DNA from: Cinclus cinclus
Lineage: Eukaryota; Chordata; Aves; Passeriformes; Cinclidae
NCBI RefSeq assembly: GCF_963662255.1
Contig: NC_085067.1
Span: 4,802,428 to 4,866,427 of the forward strand
Reading direction: 5' to 3'
DNA: 64,000 nucleotides
Made by a program: the position numbers and the translations under genes. This document shows, piece by piece, positions 26,301 to 41,300 of the stretch; positions within the stretch are counted from its first letter, which is position 1; every line of letters begins with the position of its first letter. Below the pieces are notes generated by a model, which was given only the letters and a program-made list of their open reading frames with translations, was not told the DNA's origin and did no database searches.

Positions 26301-29300
26301 CCCATGATAAGGGGTTTGGAAAGAGGTGATCTTTAAGGTTCCTTCCAACCCAAACCATTCTATGCTTTTAAAGGGTTTTTTTTCCATGGATAGAATCTCC
26401 TGTATATCCCAAACATCTTAGAACTTAGGTCTGAGACAAAAAAAAAAAATAAAATAAAAAGCAGTATAAGCCCAGAGAGGTTTCTGGAATGAAAAGACCT
26501 GGGCTTTATTAACAGCTTTTCTATTGACCAAGTGCACACCCTTGAAAACCACTTCCTCCTAATGCACCTGTTTCTCCTGGAACACTTTGTGCTGCTTATG
26601 TGAACATCTTTGGGGTAAAAACATCCCCCCTTCATTGACACCAGGCTTGGGATTCTCTTGCAAACAAAGTATCATGTTGCAACATCAGCAACAAACTTGG
26701 ATTTATTTGAAAAACAATAATATTAATTAATAGCATAAATTCCAAGACAGTAAACATATATTGCTCAACACTTGGACTACTTCAAAAAGAAGAGTACCTG
26801 CACAAAGCTTTGCTTTTTATTTTCTCCCCAATACACAAAGCTTGCACTAAGTGGCCAATGCCTTACCTTATCTCCTTGTCCCAAGTTCTCAGATTTGGCT
26901 TCAAACAAAGTTTTCCAGTTGGTATTTGCTCCAGCTGCTGGCCCACCCCTCACATCAGAGATGGAGGCACATTCCAGAAGCTGCCCCTCGGAGTCAAACC
27001 TGCAACCACAGAGATGCACTTCTATTTTTGGAGAGCAGACCATACAGACTTATCAAAAGCTTATGTTTATTTTCATGTGCTCAATACATGAGGGATTTTT
27101 TATCAATGATTGCAAAGGAAACAATTACAGTAATATGTGTATATTGCAAACAGAAATAGCATTTCAGAATAAGTTAATAGTCTGACTTAATTAGCACAGT
27201 ATTTTATAAACCCACAAAAGGAGGACAGCTTTGTTCTATATAACTGCAATTTGTTTGCCAGCTAGTGGTCAAACCATGCACTGCACACTTCTTAGAGGCA
27301 GGCAGATAACAAGATTTAAGGGCATCAAGATATTTCCATAATTAAAATTAAATTACATGGTACCATTATCTTCGCAGTAGCTTTGAAAGAAAAAGCAAAT
27401 AGCATTGAAAAGATTATGCTTCCTCTGTTAAAATAAGAAAGCACAGCTCTTCAGCAAAAGGTTGCACTGCATTCCCGTTGTGATGGGCTTTGTGATTTCA
27501 CAAACACACCAACGAGGCTCAAAGATTGAGCTTAATTAAAGCGTGACAGTAATAGCTCAGACCCACAATCAATTTTATCTCCAACAAGCCTCTGAAGTAT
27601 GGGAGAGCCACAGCTCAATGACAAATGGAGGATGCCATTTATTTCTTCCACATTTGGGTGATGTAACTGGAATCTGAAGACTCAGGATTCACAAGTCTGA
27701 TGCTGTTGGCACTTAACCCTCTTCACACATACACCACATCTCACCACATTCATACTTACAACAGACAATTTAACAACTACTTACAGGAGAAGCAACAATG
27801 AAATCGTTTTGTTTTCCTGACAATAAAAGAGTTATTTTGCTATCTGAAAAATATCTGGCAAGAACTAGACACTGAGAGATGTCAAACAGTCCCTCCACAC
27901 CAACTGAGTGCGTATCAGATTCCACACAATGGAAAAGCCTGTGGAAAAAAATACTGTTCTCTCAGATCAAGCCTCAGAAAGTAGAGCTGGTCAAGCCTGA
28001 TTTCATGCTGCCTCCCAAGGCTTTGGGTCAGCATGCGCTACCCCAATTTCAATTTTTCAAGGTCTGTCATGGAATTAAAAGTTTTTTGAGCTGAACAACT
28101 TAAGAAGAACAGCCTTCCAAGGCTCTAGGGCTTGCAAGCCAGAGAAGCTTGTACAGCCCTGGAAGCCATACCCTTTGCCACCTTCCCTACATACATTGCT
28201 CAAGTATAGAGATACAAAAGAAAACAAACACTCTGCAGGAGGTTGAAACGAAGCAACATAAACACACTCATACCATCCTCGGAGCTTGAAAGCCTCTGGG
28301 CTATCAGGGTTGATGACAACTGTGCTGGAAGACAGGACAGACAGGCTTCTGCCACCAAAGTCAGAGACACGGGCTCCTTTGATGGCAATCACAGGTTGTC
28401 TGGAACCATCAAACTGTTCAGCCTACATGTGTGAAAAACCAGAGAGCAGCAGCAGCATGTTACAGGAAAGGTACTGAACTTGTGGTCATAACTCACAGAT
28501 CATGACAGGTGACCAAACCAGAATCAAACTGCCCCTCTGTATCTAAAAGGTAAGGTTTTGAATGGTGTCATTAGGAGTTTAAGCAAAGGTAGGTGACAAT
28601 TTTCTGTGCAATTCTAACACCCCGTTTCCTGGGGAACCAGAGAATCCTCAAGTCACACCACAGTTTTGTTAGCAAGAACTGGTCCCCTCTGTCAGCAGCT
28701 TTACACCAGGATTTAAGGAAGGGAGATGTGTTATGGGAATGGAAACAAAATTAATTGTTCATATCAGACTCCTCAGGAGATGAAACAACTCACTCAGCTT
28801 TACTGAGCCAATCATGTCTATCTTACCAGCACTTACACAGAAGTGCAGCTATGCTGACCAAACATTTTTACTCAACTTTCCATCTTCTGTTTTTTATCTC
28901 ATAAAGCTGCTCTAATGCTGCTCAACTGCCATCACCAAAGTAGTCTTGACACTAACAAAGAATCTCATGGCATGAGAGAGGGTTTGAAAGGTATAGATTT
29001 TATGGACCCCACACCACTCAGCAAGCAAGGGGAGGATCATGAGCTCAAAAATAACAAACGAGCTGAAGTTGCAGTAGTACTCACTGTACCCATGAGATGC
29101 AAAAAGAACAGAAAACACACATCCCAGCAGTCATGGCAGTGACTGTTGTAAAGGACATACAGATTCTAACCCTAACAGCCATACATCCCTCCCCCTCAAT
29201 GCTTACTGATATTTCTATTCTACGAGCAAGCAAACAGATTTAACTTTGCAAAATGCAGACCCTGATCTGTGTTGGAAGAGTTATGCCAGGAATTGTATAC

Positions 29301-32300
29301 CAGTAGTCTCTCCAATTATAACCTAGTTGAATCTTAAGGCTTTGAGATACTGAACTTCAGTTTACTTCATTTGTATCAGCAGATGGTTAATGGTATTTAG
29401 GTACCTACAGTATCAGTGCACTTGATCATTTAGCCATAAAGCATCACTGTCAAGCTGGCAGGATCACTCCCATTTTTATAGACTGGCACATAAATCCCTA
29501 AGTATCTATAACAACAATGGAAAACAAAGTAGCCTGTTAAAAAGATAAAGAAGCAGTTTACTGCAACTGTTCAAACTTTCACTTCCATGGCTCTGATGCT
29601 TTAAACTCCCAGACTGAGACAGAGCCTCACAACCTGCTCATTAGGGGTATCATGTATTCCACCCTACAAATAAAATTTGTCTCATTTGAGACAGCCATAG
29701 CCACCAGGCTTTTCCACAGCTAAACAGCAGCTCATACCCTTTTCTAAACTAGGAGCCCCTTACCTTCAGTATTTTGGCTTGAGACATAATGTCTGCAGTT
29801 GTTCAGAACACATTAGTCAGATCATGTCAGCAGTTTGTCAGGGAAAGGTTAAGAACATCACACCTGAATGCAACCAGACAGTCTTTCACCTCCTCTTGGC
29901 CCCTGGTCCTTGAACACCCAGGACTGTGACAGTGCTGTGCCCATCTCAGGTGACAACAGCACTTCCTCGCCCTGCACCAAGGAAGCTTTGTTAAGAACAG
30001 GTAAGAGAGCACATACCTCATTTCCCCACAGCGTAGCTGTCACCAGTTTCCCTGATGTATCCATCAGATGCACGTTCCTCTTTGAAACCTCTCTATTGTT
30101 AGCTTTCACTATAATTTTAGTGACATCTTCGTAGCTCTTGCAAATTCCAATTACATCTGAGAAACAGTTACAATTTAGAGTTACTCAAGGGTCACAATTG
30201 GGGAATACAAGATCACAAGAGAAGAATTCAAACCTACTGTCAGATTTTTACCTTGTATCCCAGCTCCCTATTGAAATGAAATCTGATATGGAAATTAAGT
30301 GCATTATGGTAGGAATGTTCCACTACAGAACTCTTCAGTGCTTTAATTTTGTTGACGCAGTCATTAAGATATTCATGAATGCAAGCCTCACCACATTAGA
30401 GAGATCAAGGCATTGTACTATCTTTTCCCATCACAATCTGTCAAAGGACTTCAGTCCTGATCATGTAACACACACTTGCTGTTAAAGCACAAGCAAGAGC
30501 CTTCAAAGTGACTGTAACACAATGAAACAACTGGCTCCTGCCTGCACATAACTCTGCAACCATAAGTTGCAACTTTAACAAGTCTGCATGTTCAGGTGAT
30601 AAGAGCTAGAGCAATCCCCAAAAATACACCGCTTGTAATATTACCCATCTACCTTTAAAATCCCCAGCTGAATGTGTCTGAATCACAGGCATCTTGTGCC
30701 TCTGAAACCTGAGAACCCTCGCCCCCACCCAAGCCTCTGATTTTTCCGGAGTACTCTGCCCAGCGAATTACAGAAAAACAAACCTCCACAAAGCAAGCCA
30801 AAACAGTCATGCAACTTGGACTTGAATGCAATGAATTATGCCAAAATCACTACAGAGATAATTAGATAGTGAAAGAAAGCAAGACCACAGAAGGTATGAA
30901 ATGCACACGTGCTGAGCAAGGGCATTTTTTCTTTCAGCCTTTTTCTGTGGAAAACAGTGATCACAGTACAATAAACAACTATCACCTACTGTCTTTAGTT
31001 TGAGGAATAATTGTTATACATTGTCAGAAAACAGGGAAAAATCATCTTAACAGGAAAATTGCCTAAGGTATTTTTAATGGCACCCATCACTGGATGACTT
31101 CAATTAAGAGATCACAACACTCGAAGCATCCTATGCTCACTACCTGCCCAGAATTCAGGACACAAAAATGAAACTTCAAAGCTTTAGAATTTGCCATTTT
31201 TCTACTTTGACTGACCAACAATTGAGTCTTTGGGCGTGTTCTCCAAGTCAGAGATGGATACAAAATCAAACTGAACAGATGGAAGATGCGGGGCATCATC
31301 ACAGGGCACAACTGAAGTCTCATTAGTGAATGTAATCTCATAGTCATTCTTAACAGCTGTATATTGCTTGTTAGCAGTCTTCAAATTGCCTTTGGTAAAA
31401 TAATATACCTACAGGAGAAAGCAATGAAACAGGGGATATTATCAGTAGTCAGGGAAAATAGATTGTGTTCACCTTTAAAAATCCTTGCTAGGCTCAAGTT
31501 CCTCTTTTCCAGCTCCTGTCAGTCTAAGAAAGCACAAAGCTACCATACCTTGTTCAATTCAATGAGTGGAAAAAACTTGTCTGCTTGATCGTTGAATGCA
31601 GTAGCTCTAATCTCACCCTGCAGGAAAACAGGGGAGCTGGTCAGAAGTGAACTATAGCATGGAAAAAGATTAAAAAATATATATATCTTTGCAATGTTAA
31701 GTGGCAGCAGTCCTGCAGAGACAGTGGGGTCTGCCAGGGTAGCTCCAGGCATGTGAGAAACAAACAACATTCTCTTCACATCTGTAGTTAGAGCTAAAAT
31801 GATATATTCTACACCTGACAATCAAACCTCATATTCAAGTCTCATTAGTACATCTACAGCTTCAGAATAAAAGGCATAAGAACTACATCCATCATAGAGA
31901 CACCTCTGAAAATGCCAGCAAAACTGGCAGTGATGAAATAAAATTCAAATAGACCCCGCAGCTCCACAAGTTAGCACACAGTATATTGTAATGGCTCCCA
32001 CTCAGATATGTCTATAAGTAAGAATTAATAACAATTATACCCTCACTAGATATAAACACTGTTTTTTTTTAAAAAAATACAGACACTATGCAGAGAAAAC
32101 AAATGTCTGGTGACAACATGGTTACATTATTAACCTCACATTTTACACTCAATATAATCTAGCAGAATCTTGTTTGTTTTCACGACAGAAGGCTGTAATT
32201 TGATAAGAGGTTTGACAAACTGCAAGTTCAGTTAGATTAACCAGATACCATTCCCCAAACAAACCACAGAGGAAATTTCTCAGTGTAACAATAATTTGTA

Positions 32301-35300
32301 CTCCAATTTCCTCATGAAAATTGAAAGCTTGTAACTTGGAGGTAATGCTCCTCTCACTCCCTGTTTTGTAAGGTGTAGCTCAGCCAGGAGGAGATGTCAC
32401 TCCCAATCTACAGGAAACCACCACAACCCTCAGTATTAGGTTGTCAGTTTGCATAAACAACTCTATTTTGAAGCTGCAAAAATCCAGTCACACACTATAG
32501 ACTTTGATGAAAAATAATCAGCAATGCTGCACACTTAAGACTTCATTCTGGATAAAAACTGGCACGTTGATGCGCAGCTTAATGAACGCGGGGATACAAG
32601 TTTCAGTTGTAATAAAAAAAATCATTTCCGAAAAATGCACTTTATTTCCTCTATTCTGTCTTTATGAAGGGTTCATCAGCATCTGGCATACATTATCTTT
32701 GTCTCAACATATGACACTTACACTTTCATCAACCAGCTCTATGGAAAAGAGCTTTCCTTCACCACGGGAGTTGCTCCACGTGCGGATCTGACCTTTTTGG
32801 GTAACACGAGCACAAATGGTCCACCTGAAATCATGCAAGAAATCACTGTTCTGCATCTCTTTGCATCTTTTTAAAGAAGAGATTGACTTGACAAACCTTT
32901 GGAACTGGAATGTGACTACTTAAAAGCCTGAATCTTCCCAGTGCACCTCAGCAACTCTTTCCACTGCTTTCTGTTTTAATGGCCTAGACCATTAAAGACA
33001 GAAAGTTGTAGAGAAGGCAACAAAGCAGCCATAAAGCATCCAGTATGATAATAATAGTGAATAATCCTTCTGCACAGAAGCAGGCCTCAAATCTTTTACT
33101 CTTCTAGGGTACATTTCTCACACAGCAGTTTGCCTGCTCTGAAAAGCCACGCCAGAACTCAAGAGCTCAATTATAGGATTCGCATTTAACTTGGGTAATC
33201 AAATCAGTTTGCATAACTTAAAAATGTCATTCACTAAATAATTACGTCCTCATGCTTTTCAACAGCTCAGTAGCCAAAGTGAATAGCTTACTGAGCTGTT
33301 TTGTCATTAAGTTACCAAAAAGAAGGTTGCTTTAGGAAAAAAAAAAACAAAACAGACAAGTCAATCGATTTTCAACTAAAATATTAAAAACCTATCAAGC
33401 TCAGCAGGGCAGCTGCACCAAGACAATGGCAAGGCAAATCTCAGATTGTTAAGAGTGTTGATGCAATTTAAAAGAGAAAAAGCAAAGAGAAAAGAACACT
33501 CTTCCCCACAGAAAAAAAAAAAAAAAAAAGAAAAAAACAAAACCCCAAACTAAAACCCAAAACAACAAAACAAAACAAAACCCCAAAAAACCCAAACAAA
33601 GCCCACCAGTGTTCCTATTGAAGGTTTTTTGCTTGTTTCTCTGGGTGGATTTGTGGTTGTTGTTGGGTTGGTTTGCTTGAACTTAACCAATAAAGTTTAA
33701 AGAACTCAACAAATTATTTGACAGAGACTCACACACAGAAAAACAAACCAAAGCTATTGTTCCTTCATGCCTGTGACATGAACAAGGCCTGACAAACCAC
33801 AAGAACTCACTTGGACTGGTATGGATTCAAACTGGCAATCGGCACCACTTTGGCCTGAGTACCCCCAGGTGTCTTCAGGGCACTGGGAGCACTGGGAGCA
33901 CTGGGAGCACTGGGAGCACTGGCTTTTCCAAACTGGTTAGAGGGAGCGTGGTACTTAGGAGCAGCAGGACCTTCCAAAAACCACAACAGAGCAGAGAGGA
34001 TTTCAGCCTTGCACACAAAAATCAGGTTAAAACAAACTCAGAGTGCAGAACTTTGCCACCAAGCCATGGGGAGCCACACAGGCAAAGCTCCAGGGAACAC
34101 TGGGGCTCCCTGTGCCATGTGGGCACCACAGAGGGGCTCAAAGTTTGTTGCACTGTTTCTGCTCTTGGTCACAAGTGTTTTCTAGGCTGCAAAATGCTGC
34201 AGAAGAGACACTTTCAGACCTTTTAGAGTGCTTGCACTGAAGTGGAGATGTGTCCAGAGTCAACTACTTGAACACAGTTTAAGTGGTAAACAACTGTTTA
34301 GTAGTAAATTCTCTAAAATAACAGAATCACAGGGTGGTTTGGGATGGAAGGGACTCATTCCAACCCCCTGCCAAGGACAGGGACACCTTCCACAAACAAC
34401 CTCACCACCAGAACCCCATCCAACCCAGCCTTGAACACTTCCAGAGATGGGAAGTGTTTGATCAAGACACCATTTGGGGGAACAACTAAGGAAAAACACC
34501 CCACCAATGTTTTTTTGACATAAAGTGATACTGCTAATTCTAAACTCAATCTTGTCAATGTATATGCAAAAAACTCTTGTGATCAGCTTCAAGCAAGGAA
34601 GGAGAAGCTTGTTTTTTGCTGCAAGTTTTTAAGCAAATGTCAAAATTTTACTATTTAAAAATCCTTCCTAAACACAGGGGTAAAGAACACAGGCAAGTTA
34701 AAGCAGCACCAAGAATTAGGATTGACAACTTTTTAGCTCAAAAAAAAAAAAAAAAGTCTACAGGCTGACATTTAAATTGACTGCATCTTTCAGTATCTCA
34801 CTGTAATCTTGATCAAGAAAACACATTTCTAGATCTACTATCAAATAATTTCAGTTCTCTACTGCCTAAAATGTTTGGCCTCTATCTCAGCATTGCTAAC
34901 ACACACAGTTGGTGGCCAAACTGTAGCCTAATTTGGGTTTCCACAGAGCACTGTTTCAAGAATGCAGTGTAAACTGAACAAAGTTGGGTTTTTTGGGCTT
35001 TTTTTCCCTAGTGGAAGAAAAGGGACAATTTTTCCCCCCTTCTATAACCAAGTACAAAGTTCTCTTGAGAGAATTCACCTTGTCAAGCTATGGGTTACTC
35101 CCCAGTGGAGTTTCCTGTGCAACACCACTACAGAAAGGATTTTATTTAAACTGAAGTTGTAGCTTCTCTCTGATAACATATCAGAATTTCTGCCCAGGAT
35201 GACTCTTACCTGCACCAGACAAATTTCCATTTTGTTGCTGTGGTTTGCTGGGTGCTGGGTTTACTGCTGGAGCTGCAGAACGTTGCCCTTGTCCTGGTAA

Positions 35301-38300
35301 TTAAAATGGAAAGAGACCATGGAGTAGGGAGCACAGTAATTAAAAGTATCCTTTTAGGAAGTAAGACTTGCATGAAAAACAAACCCCAAACTAAAACCAC
35401 AGAGAACATGCTAAAATCCAGGTATTTAAGCCACAGGAGCAGCAAACTATCTGAACATTTCCATGAAGGAATTCCAGTCAGATTCTTTTCCTCAAGCAAG
35501 TGCTTTCTACTTGGAAAGAACTCAGGGCTGATGGTGATTTAAAAGGACAGCCCTGAAGTAATCTTGACAACTTTTCAGTGTTTATCAGCTGCTATTGCTC
35601 TGACAGGAAGTTTCTGCTCCTACCTAACAGCAAAGATAAACTGTAGAGAATTCTGTCTCATCACTCAGAAAGGGCCAAAAATCCACTGGGTAAAGTCAAA
35701 TCTGAAGTTAACCCAAGACAAAGAAAACACCTGCTGCATTTTATTTCCGAAATATGAAGATATTTAATGTGGAGGTGATGGAGTCATCACTTCAGAATTC
35801 CCCAGGGCCCTCTTGGCACACAGCAGTAAATTGCTTAGGGAGCAAGATGAAGCCACAGTAAGAACACAGTGTCCATTTTTTTTTAGATTTCAGGACTTTT
35901 ACTTGCTTTAAATTAATGATAAATTACAAGGGAAAGAGCAGACAGGCATATCTAAAGTAAAAGTCCATTAAAAGACTAATTCACCACCCAAAAATTTGAA
36001 TTCCTTTACAATATAATTTGCCTCTAGATGAGAAAATATCCAACATTTTCGTCCTTTTGGACTCAACTAATCCTTAAGGTCTTGCTTTGCAGGGAGACCT
36101 AGGACTGAGCAGGCAGATTCGGGATGTGAGGAAGAAGATGATCAGAGAAAGTGAAAAAGAAGGTCAGACCAAGCCTGCAGAGCACCACGAAGAACAAGAG
36201 CAGAGAATCCCAGGACAAAGGGATGGCACCAAACTATGGGAAAGGAGCAGAAGCAACACAAGGAGAGCCCAGTGTGGTGTTGCCTGATGTGGTACTCTCT
36301 CCAGAGGTAACCCTCTGGTTACTTTTAATCCAAATTCCAGGTCCTTGCACAAACCCCAATCTGCTCCTCTAACTTGCCGCAGTAGAGTCACATCGGTGAA
36401 CTGGTGACAGTCTCCCTGGCAACAGTGTGACGTCAAACAGCAAAATGTGTATTTACTGCAGGTTCCACTAGATGGAGGAGCCAGGTCTCCCCCTTGCTCT
36501 GTGGCCTCAGGTGCTCAGAGGGTCAGCACTCCACACCCAAATTCATTTCGTGCAAGGGAAGGTAGAAGAAAACCCAACAGGATGCATTAAGAGAAAAATA
36601 TGTCTGGTCAGGGGAGGAATATTCAGGAAGAACAGAATGTGGGTATGAAGCAGCAAGAGGTTTTCTTATTACTTTTGTTCCAAATATGTTTTTTTCTGTA
36701 GGAATTTGTGATTAAAAAAAAAAAAAGCCCACTGAAAACCAAAGACCACCACATCCATTGGAACACGTGTGCGTTATGAAACGCAAATTCACATTTTAAT
36801 GGCTGCCTACCCACAGCCGAGTGTTTCTCAACAGAGTAAGAATAAATTCACACATCTGTGCATGTGTTCAAATACAGAAGTAGCAGAAATATCTCTCCAA
36901 TTTTCTCGCTTGGAGAGCCTAGGGACTCCTAAACTGTGATTTTTGGTGGCTGGTGGCCTACAGATCACTTAAAGTGCTCAGAAAACTGAGGAGGCTGCCC
37001 GGTTTTTGCTGTTAGTTTTTATTAGCAGGAGGTGAAAAAAGCAGCTGAAATACCTGCTCACATTTCTGCTGTATGTGGAGGGTTAGGCAAACCCAAGACC
37101 TTTGCCTGCAGCTGCCCCACAGCCCACTCAAGGGCAGTAACTTGTAACAGGAACCCTCAGCTTCCAATAATTTGTCACCAAGAGGTTTTGCCACAGTGCT
37201 ATGACACAAGACCTGCCCCAGAACTGAGCAGCAGGGAAGGGAGAAAAAAAGAAAAAAAAAAATGCACTTGGAAACAACACACACCTAAATCACAGCAGTA
37301 GGAAGGGCAAGAATAAGGAGTTCAAGTGACTGTGTAAGCACATAAACATTTCAACATGGAAAGATTAATGACAGAAGTTAAACATAAGTAGCAAGTCATT
37401 GTCATAGTGAAAAGAAAGTCCAGCACCAGAGTAATTTGAATGAGATTAATGACAGTAATGACACAACCAGTCTTCAACAAGAACTAAACTGCTCAGACTT
37501 AATTTTCAATACTATTATGAGAGGCTGTCTGAAAAGTTTTTATGATTTGTAATAAGAAGATTGGGTCTCCAGCTTCCTTGTTAGGCAGATTAACCACCTA
37601 CTGCTGCCATGTAAAGTGGCCAAACGCCAGCTTCTCACCCCCCTGGGTCCCACTGTGCTATTACAGCCTGAGAAAGAATATTCCTTAATCCTAGATCTGT
37701 ATTTCAAGGAAAACCAAAACTAGGGCTAAAAAGATACATTTTTAAAATACCAGAACTCTTTTTTTAATGGAAACCATGAAGTACATTTAAAATACTCATT
37801 TTGCACTAGCTGAGTGTCCCTCAAAAATACAATTTCTTAATATACACAGGAACTTGGAGAATATGGAACTTGAAAGACACACCTCTGCCATTTCATTAAG
37901 GCCTCCATGACAAATCTTGCATCCTGCAGAGCAGCAAGGCTGGGTTAAACTTACCTAATCTAAACTATTACCATCTTCTGTATCAAAAACCTAATTTAGT
38001 ATCAAATAAAAGGGTATGAAGTTGTCAGAATAAGATCAGTGTTAAAATGAAATACACATCACATCCTATTTGGCATCTTTTATCTTGTGCAAGCCCACAC
38101 ATATTATGACCACAGACCTGTAACATCTCCAAAAGAGTTTAGATTTGAAACCTTCACCGCAGAGTATTTTTGTAAGTCCAAATGAAGAACACAACTTTGA
38201 TCAAAGTAATGGTAATTTTACCAGAATTTATAGCTAAAGGTATATTTTCAGCTCAGTTCTGTCAGATACCACGTTCTCAGTGGTTTCTAAGCAACAACAT

Positions 38301-41300
38301 AACTGAAAAACACTATAGTTCACAAGCTCTTGTATCACATAAGCAGGGAAATGGGAGAAAGGCACAAAACAGTCTGCTCAGTAGCTATTCTGAAAGTCTT
38401 GGTCTCTACAGCAACTGTGGGATTAAACCATAAAATCTGAGATGTCAACACATTTTTTAAACAGCAATTAGCTAAGTAACTATCAAAGGAACAAAGGATT
38501 CTTTAGGCTCATTTAACAAACGCCCCTCTTAATTCCCTTGGAAAAAGTTAATGAAGAAAGATGTCTTTGCCTTTGCAACAGAATAGATTTTTAACCAGAA
38601 GAGCAATGTACCTACCACCACTGTTTGTCCAAACTATTCTACAGAAAACTCTTGCCACTAATGTGAGGTCCCTCAGTAATAAAAATACATTAGTTCACTT
38701 CTCTCAGTATAAAAAAAAATCTTCAGGAAGAGCTGCTTGCTGTTAAATTCCAGCCATTATCTGTGTATACGTTGCTGACAGAGCTGTTCAAATATTTTCT
38801 TTAAGTGCTTATTATTCTCCCTCCTTTTTAAAAGATCAGAATTGGAAGAGCAGAACAGACTTTTGAACATTCTCGGAGGGAAAAATGTTTTAATTTTAAA
38901 AACCATTTGCATGAGAACTGCAAGCTCAGCACACAAAAGTGAAGAACACAGTTATTTATGCAACATAACAGATCCAAAGAGATTCATGGCAGGTCGGATT
39001 AAGGTTCACCCAGTGCCTCAATCCTTTTTCAGATGGGCATGGTAGGAATGGGTGCTTAGGGAATTCTGTGCTCTCCTTTTTTTCATACCAGTCTCTAGTC
39101 TATGTACTTGGAACAATCGAAGTTTTAGTGCTTCCTGCACCTAACATTCATGCAGAGGATGTATTGTTATGTTTAACAGCCTTTAATGGATTTCTCTTTC
39201 ACATCTAATTGCTTTTTGAACCTGTGCCAATTTTTGGCACCTACCTCCACAAATTCCATAATTTCACTATGCAGTTTAGGGGTGTGGTGCAGCCTTTGTT
39301 TTACAACCACAGCCTGACAACATGAGAGCTAAAGAGCATCAAATGAACATAGAAAAGAGAGAGAGAGATTCATCATTCTTTATTCATCCCCTCCACCATC
39401 TTAGACTTTTACAGATCATTATTCCATCTTCCTCCTCCTGTTTTCTTTCCAGACAGGAGAAATTTACAACCTATTTGATTACTCGTTATGAGGAGACATA
39501 AAATAGCTTCCGATTACTTACTGGAACTCGAAATAGAGACCACTCACTACAATAAAAGCCTGTCAAGGTTATAAGGTATGTACCAAATACCATGGAGAGG
39601 CTCAAGCATTCAGCCATGGTGCAGAGTTTATTAAAATAGAAACAAACCCCAGTTTGTGTGACACAAACAAAAAGGATTTTCAAGATCTGGACATCACTAT
39701 TCCAGGCATAAATAAAACCTGAACATGTCTGACTGCTTTTTTCAAGTGAAAGAGGGAAGCTGAAAGGCTCTCTGAGCTGACAGAAAAGTATTTGCTTACA
39801 GATACTCACCTTCATTGTACGGCTGGGGATTGCCAATAGGCCCACCAACCTGATCAGCAGTTTGCAGGACATTTACATCCATCAGGATAACCACTCTCCT
39901 ACAACAGAGAACAGACAGCAAATAAAGACTTTCACTCCCTCTGCAACTCCCATCTCTGAATATCCTTTGCAGCAGGTGAGAAAACCAAGCATTAAGAGGC
40001 TGATTCTTTGGATGAAGGATCTGGGAGAAAAAAGCTCTCCACTGTCAACTAAGCCCTCTCTTGAGGGACAAGCAAGCTTGAAACAATATCACACTGCATC
40101 AAGGACAGGTGATGGCAGGCTGAACAGGTACCAAAAATAGCTTGGGAAACCACTGTGTTTTAAAAGCAGCAAAACTATACCAGATTTTTATTCCCTGCCT
40201 CAAAAGTTGCTGTCTTCGCCCCAGAAAAAACACTGAATAAAAAGAATACAGTCCTTATTTGATATCTTGCTAGACATATACATGGTTTTCCTGTAATAGT
40301 TTCACCCGGAACCCTTCTCATTTTGCAGTATCCCATCCCCTCAAATTTTCCACCTATCATATTTCCTCAAACTTTAATAAAAGACCAGATTCCTCAACAC
40401 CTAAGTAACAAGATATTTTTATTGTTTCTTTTCAACAGCAGATAATTTTAAGGAAGCTTTGTACAAGCACTTGGAGTATTCCAGCTGGAGTTGGAGCACT
40501 GCAACTGGAAACTTTGTATTACTAAATCACTGTACCAGATACATCTGATCCCACCAGAGTAACATTCTGCAATTTATTTCTTCTGTTACTGCTGCCCTGG
40601 ACTTTCCCTCTCGCACCCTAAAGCCTGAGTATTTCCAGATAATCCCAACCAAAATCACTTGGCCTCTGCTAAGTCACAAAGCACAGAGCCCCCACTAGGG
40701 CAGCTGCCTCTCTGTAAGGCTGAAGTTAAAGATTAACACAAATACCTTCCATCTTTCAGGCTGTTGACAATGAATCTGTTAACCTGGCAGATACACCAAG
40801 CTGACAAGCGTTCCTCTTCCACCAGGGAGTTCAGCTGTGTGGCCAACATGAATGCTGCAGGAACAGAAGGAAAATACTGAAACAAATCACAATGCCAGCT
40901 TTAAAAGGGGTTGCCCTGGCTGGCCAGGGCAGGGTATTGACTGGTAGCCAGTCAAGTATTGCACTGGGTCTACAATTTGACAAAGAAAACAGTGCAACTG
41001 CTAAGAAATCACCAAAACTGACCATAAACAATGCTATATTTATTCCCCACACTTCAGTGTGCAGTGATAGCTAGAATGATTGTATGTCAAAGAACTGAGA
41101 GGAAGATTAAGCTAAATTACTTTAGAATCAATGTGACATGTATAGGTTTCTGTATTTTCATTATAACCTGCAACAAGTTGATTGCTTATATTTTACAAAG
41201 TTGCAAAAGTCAAAGATTTCACCTACATGACAAAATGCAGTTGCACACTTCAGAGTCTGTGGCCCAGTAAAAAACCACGTTCTCCTCCTTTAATATTTAT

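Noticed and set aside
36087..36287. Charged 66-codon frame on the plus strand in RPA1 intron 5, preceded by a TTTGCAG acceptor-like word
   Set aside because: No family recognised, no matching partner exon or donor in phase, and frames of this length are common by chance here.
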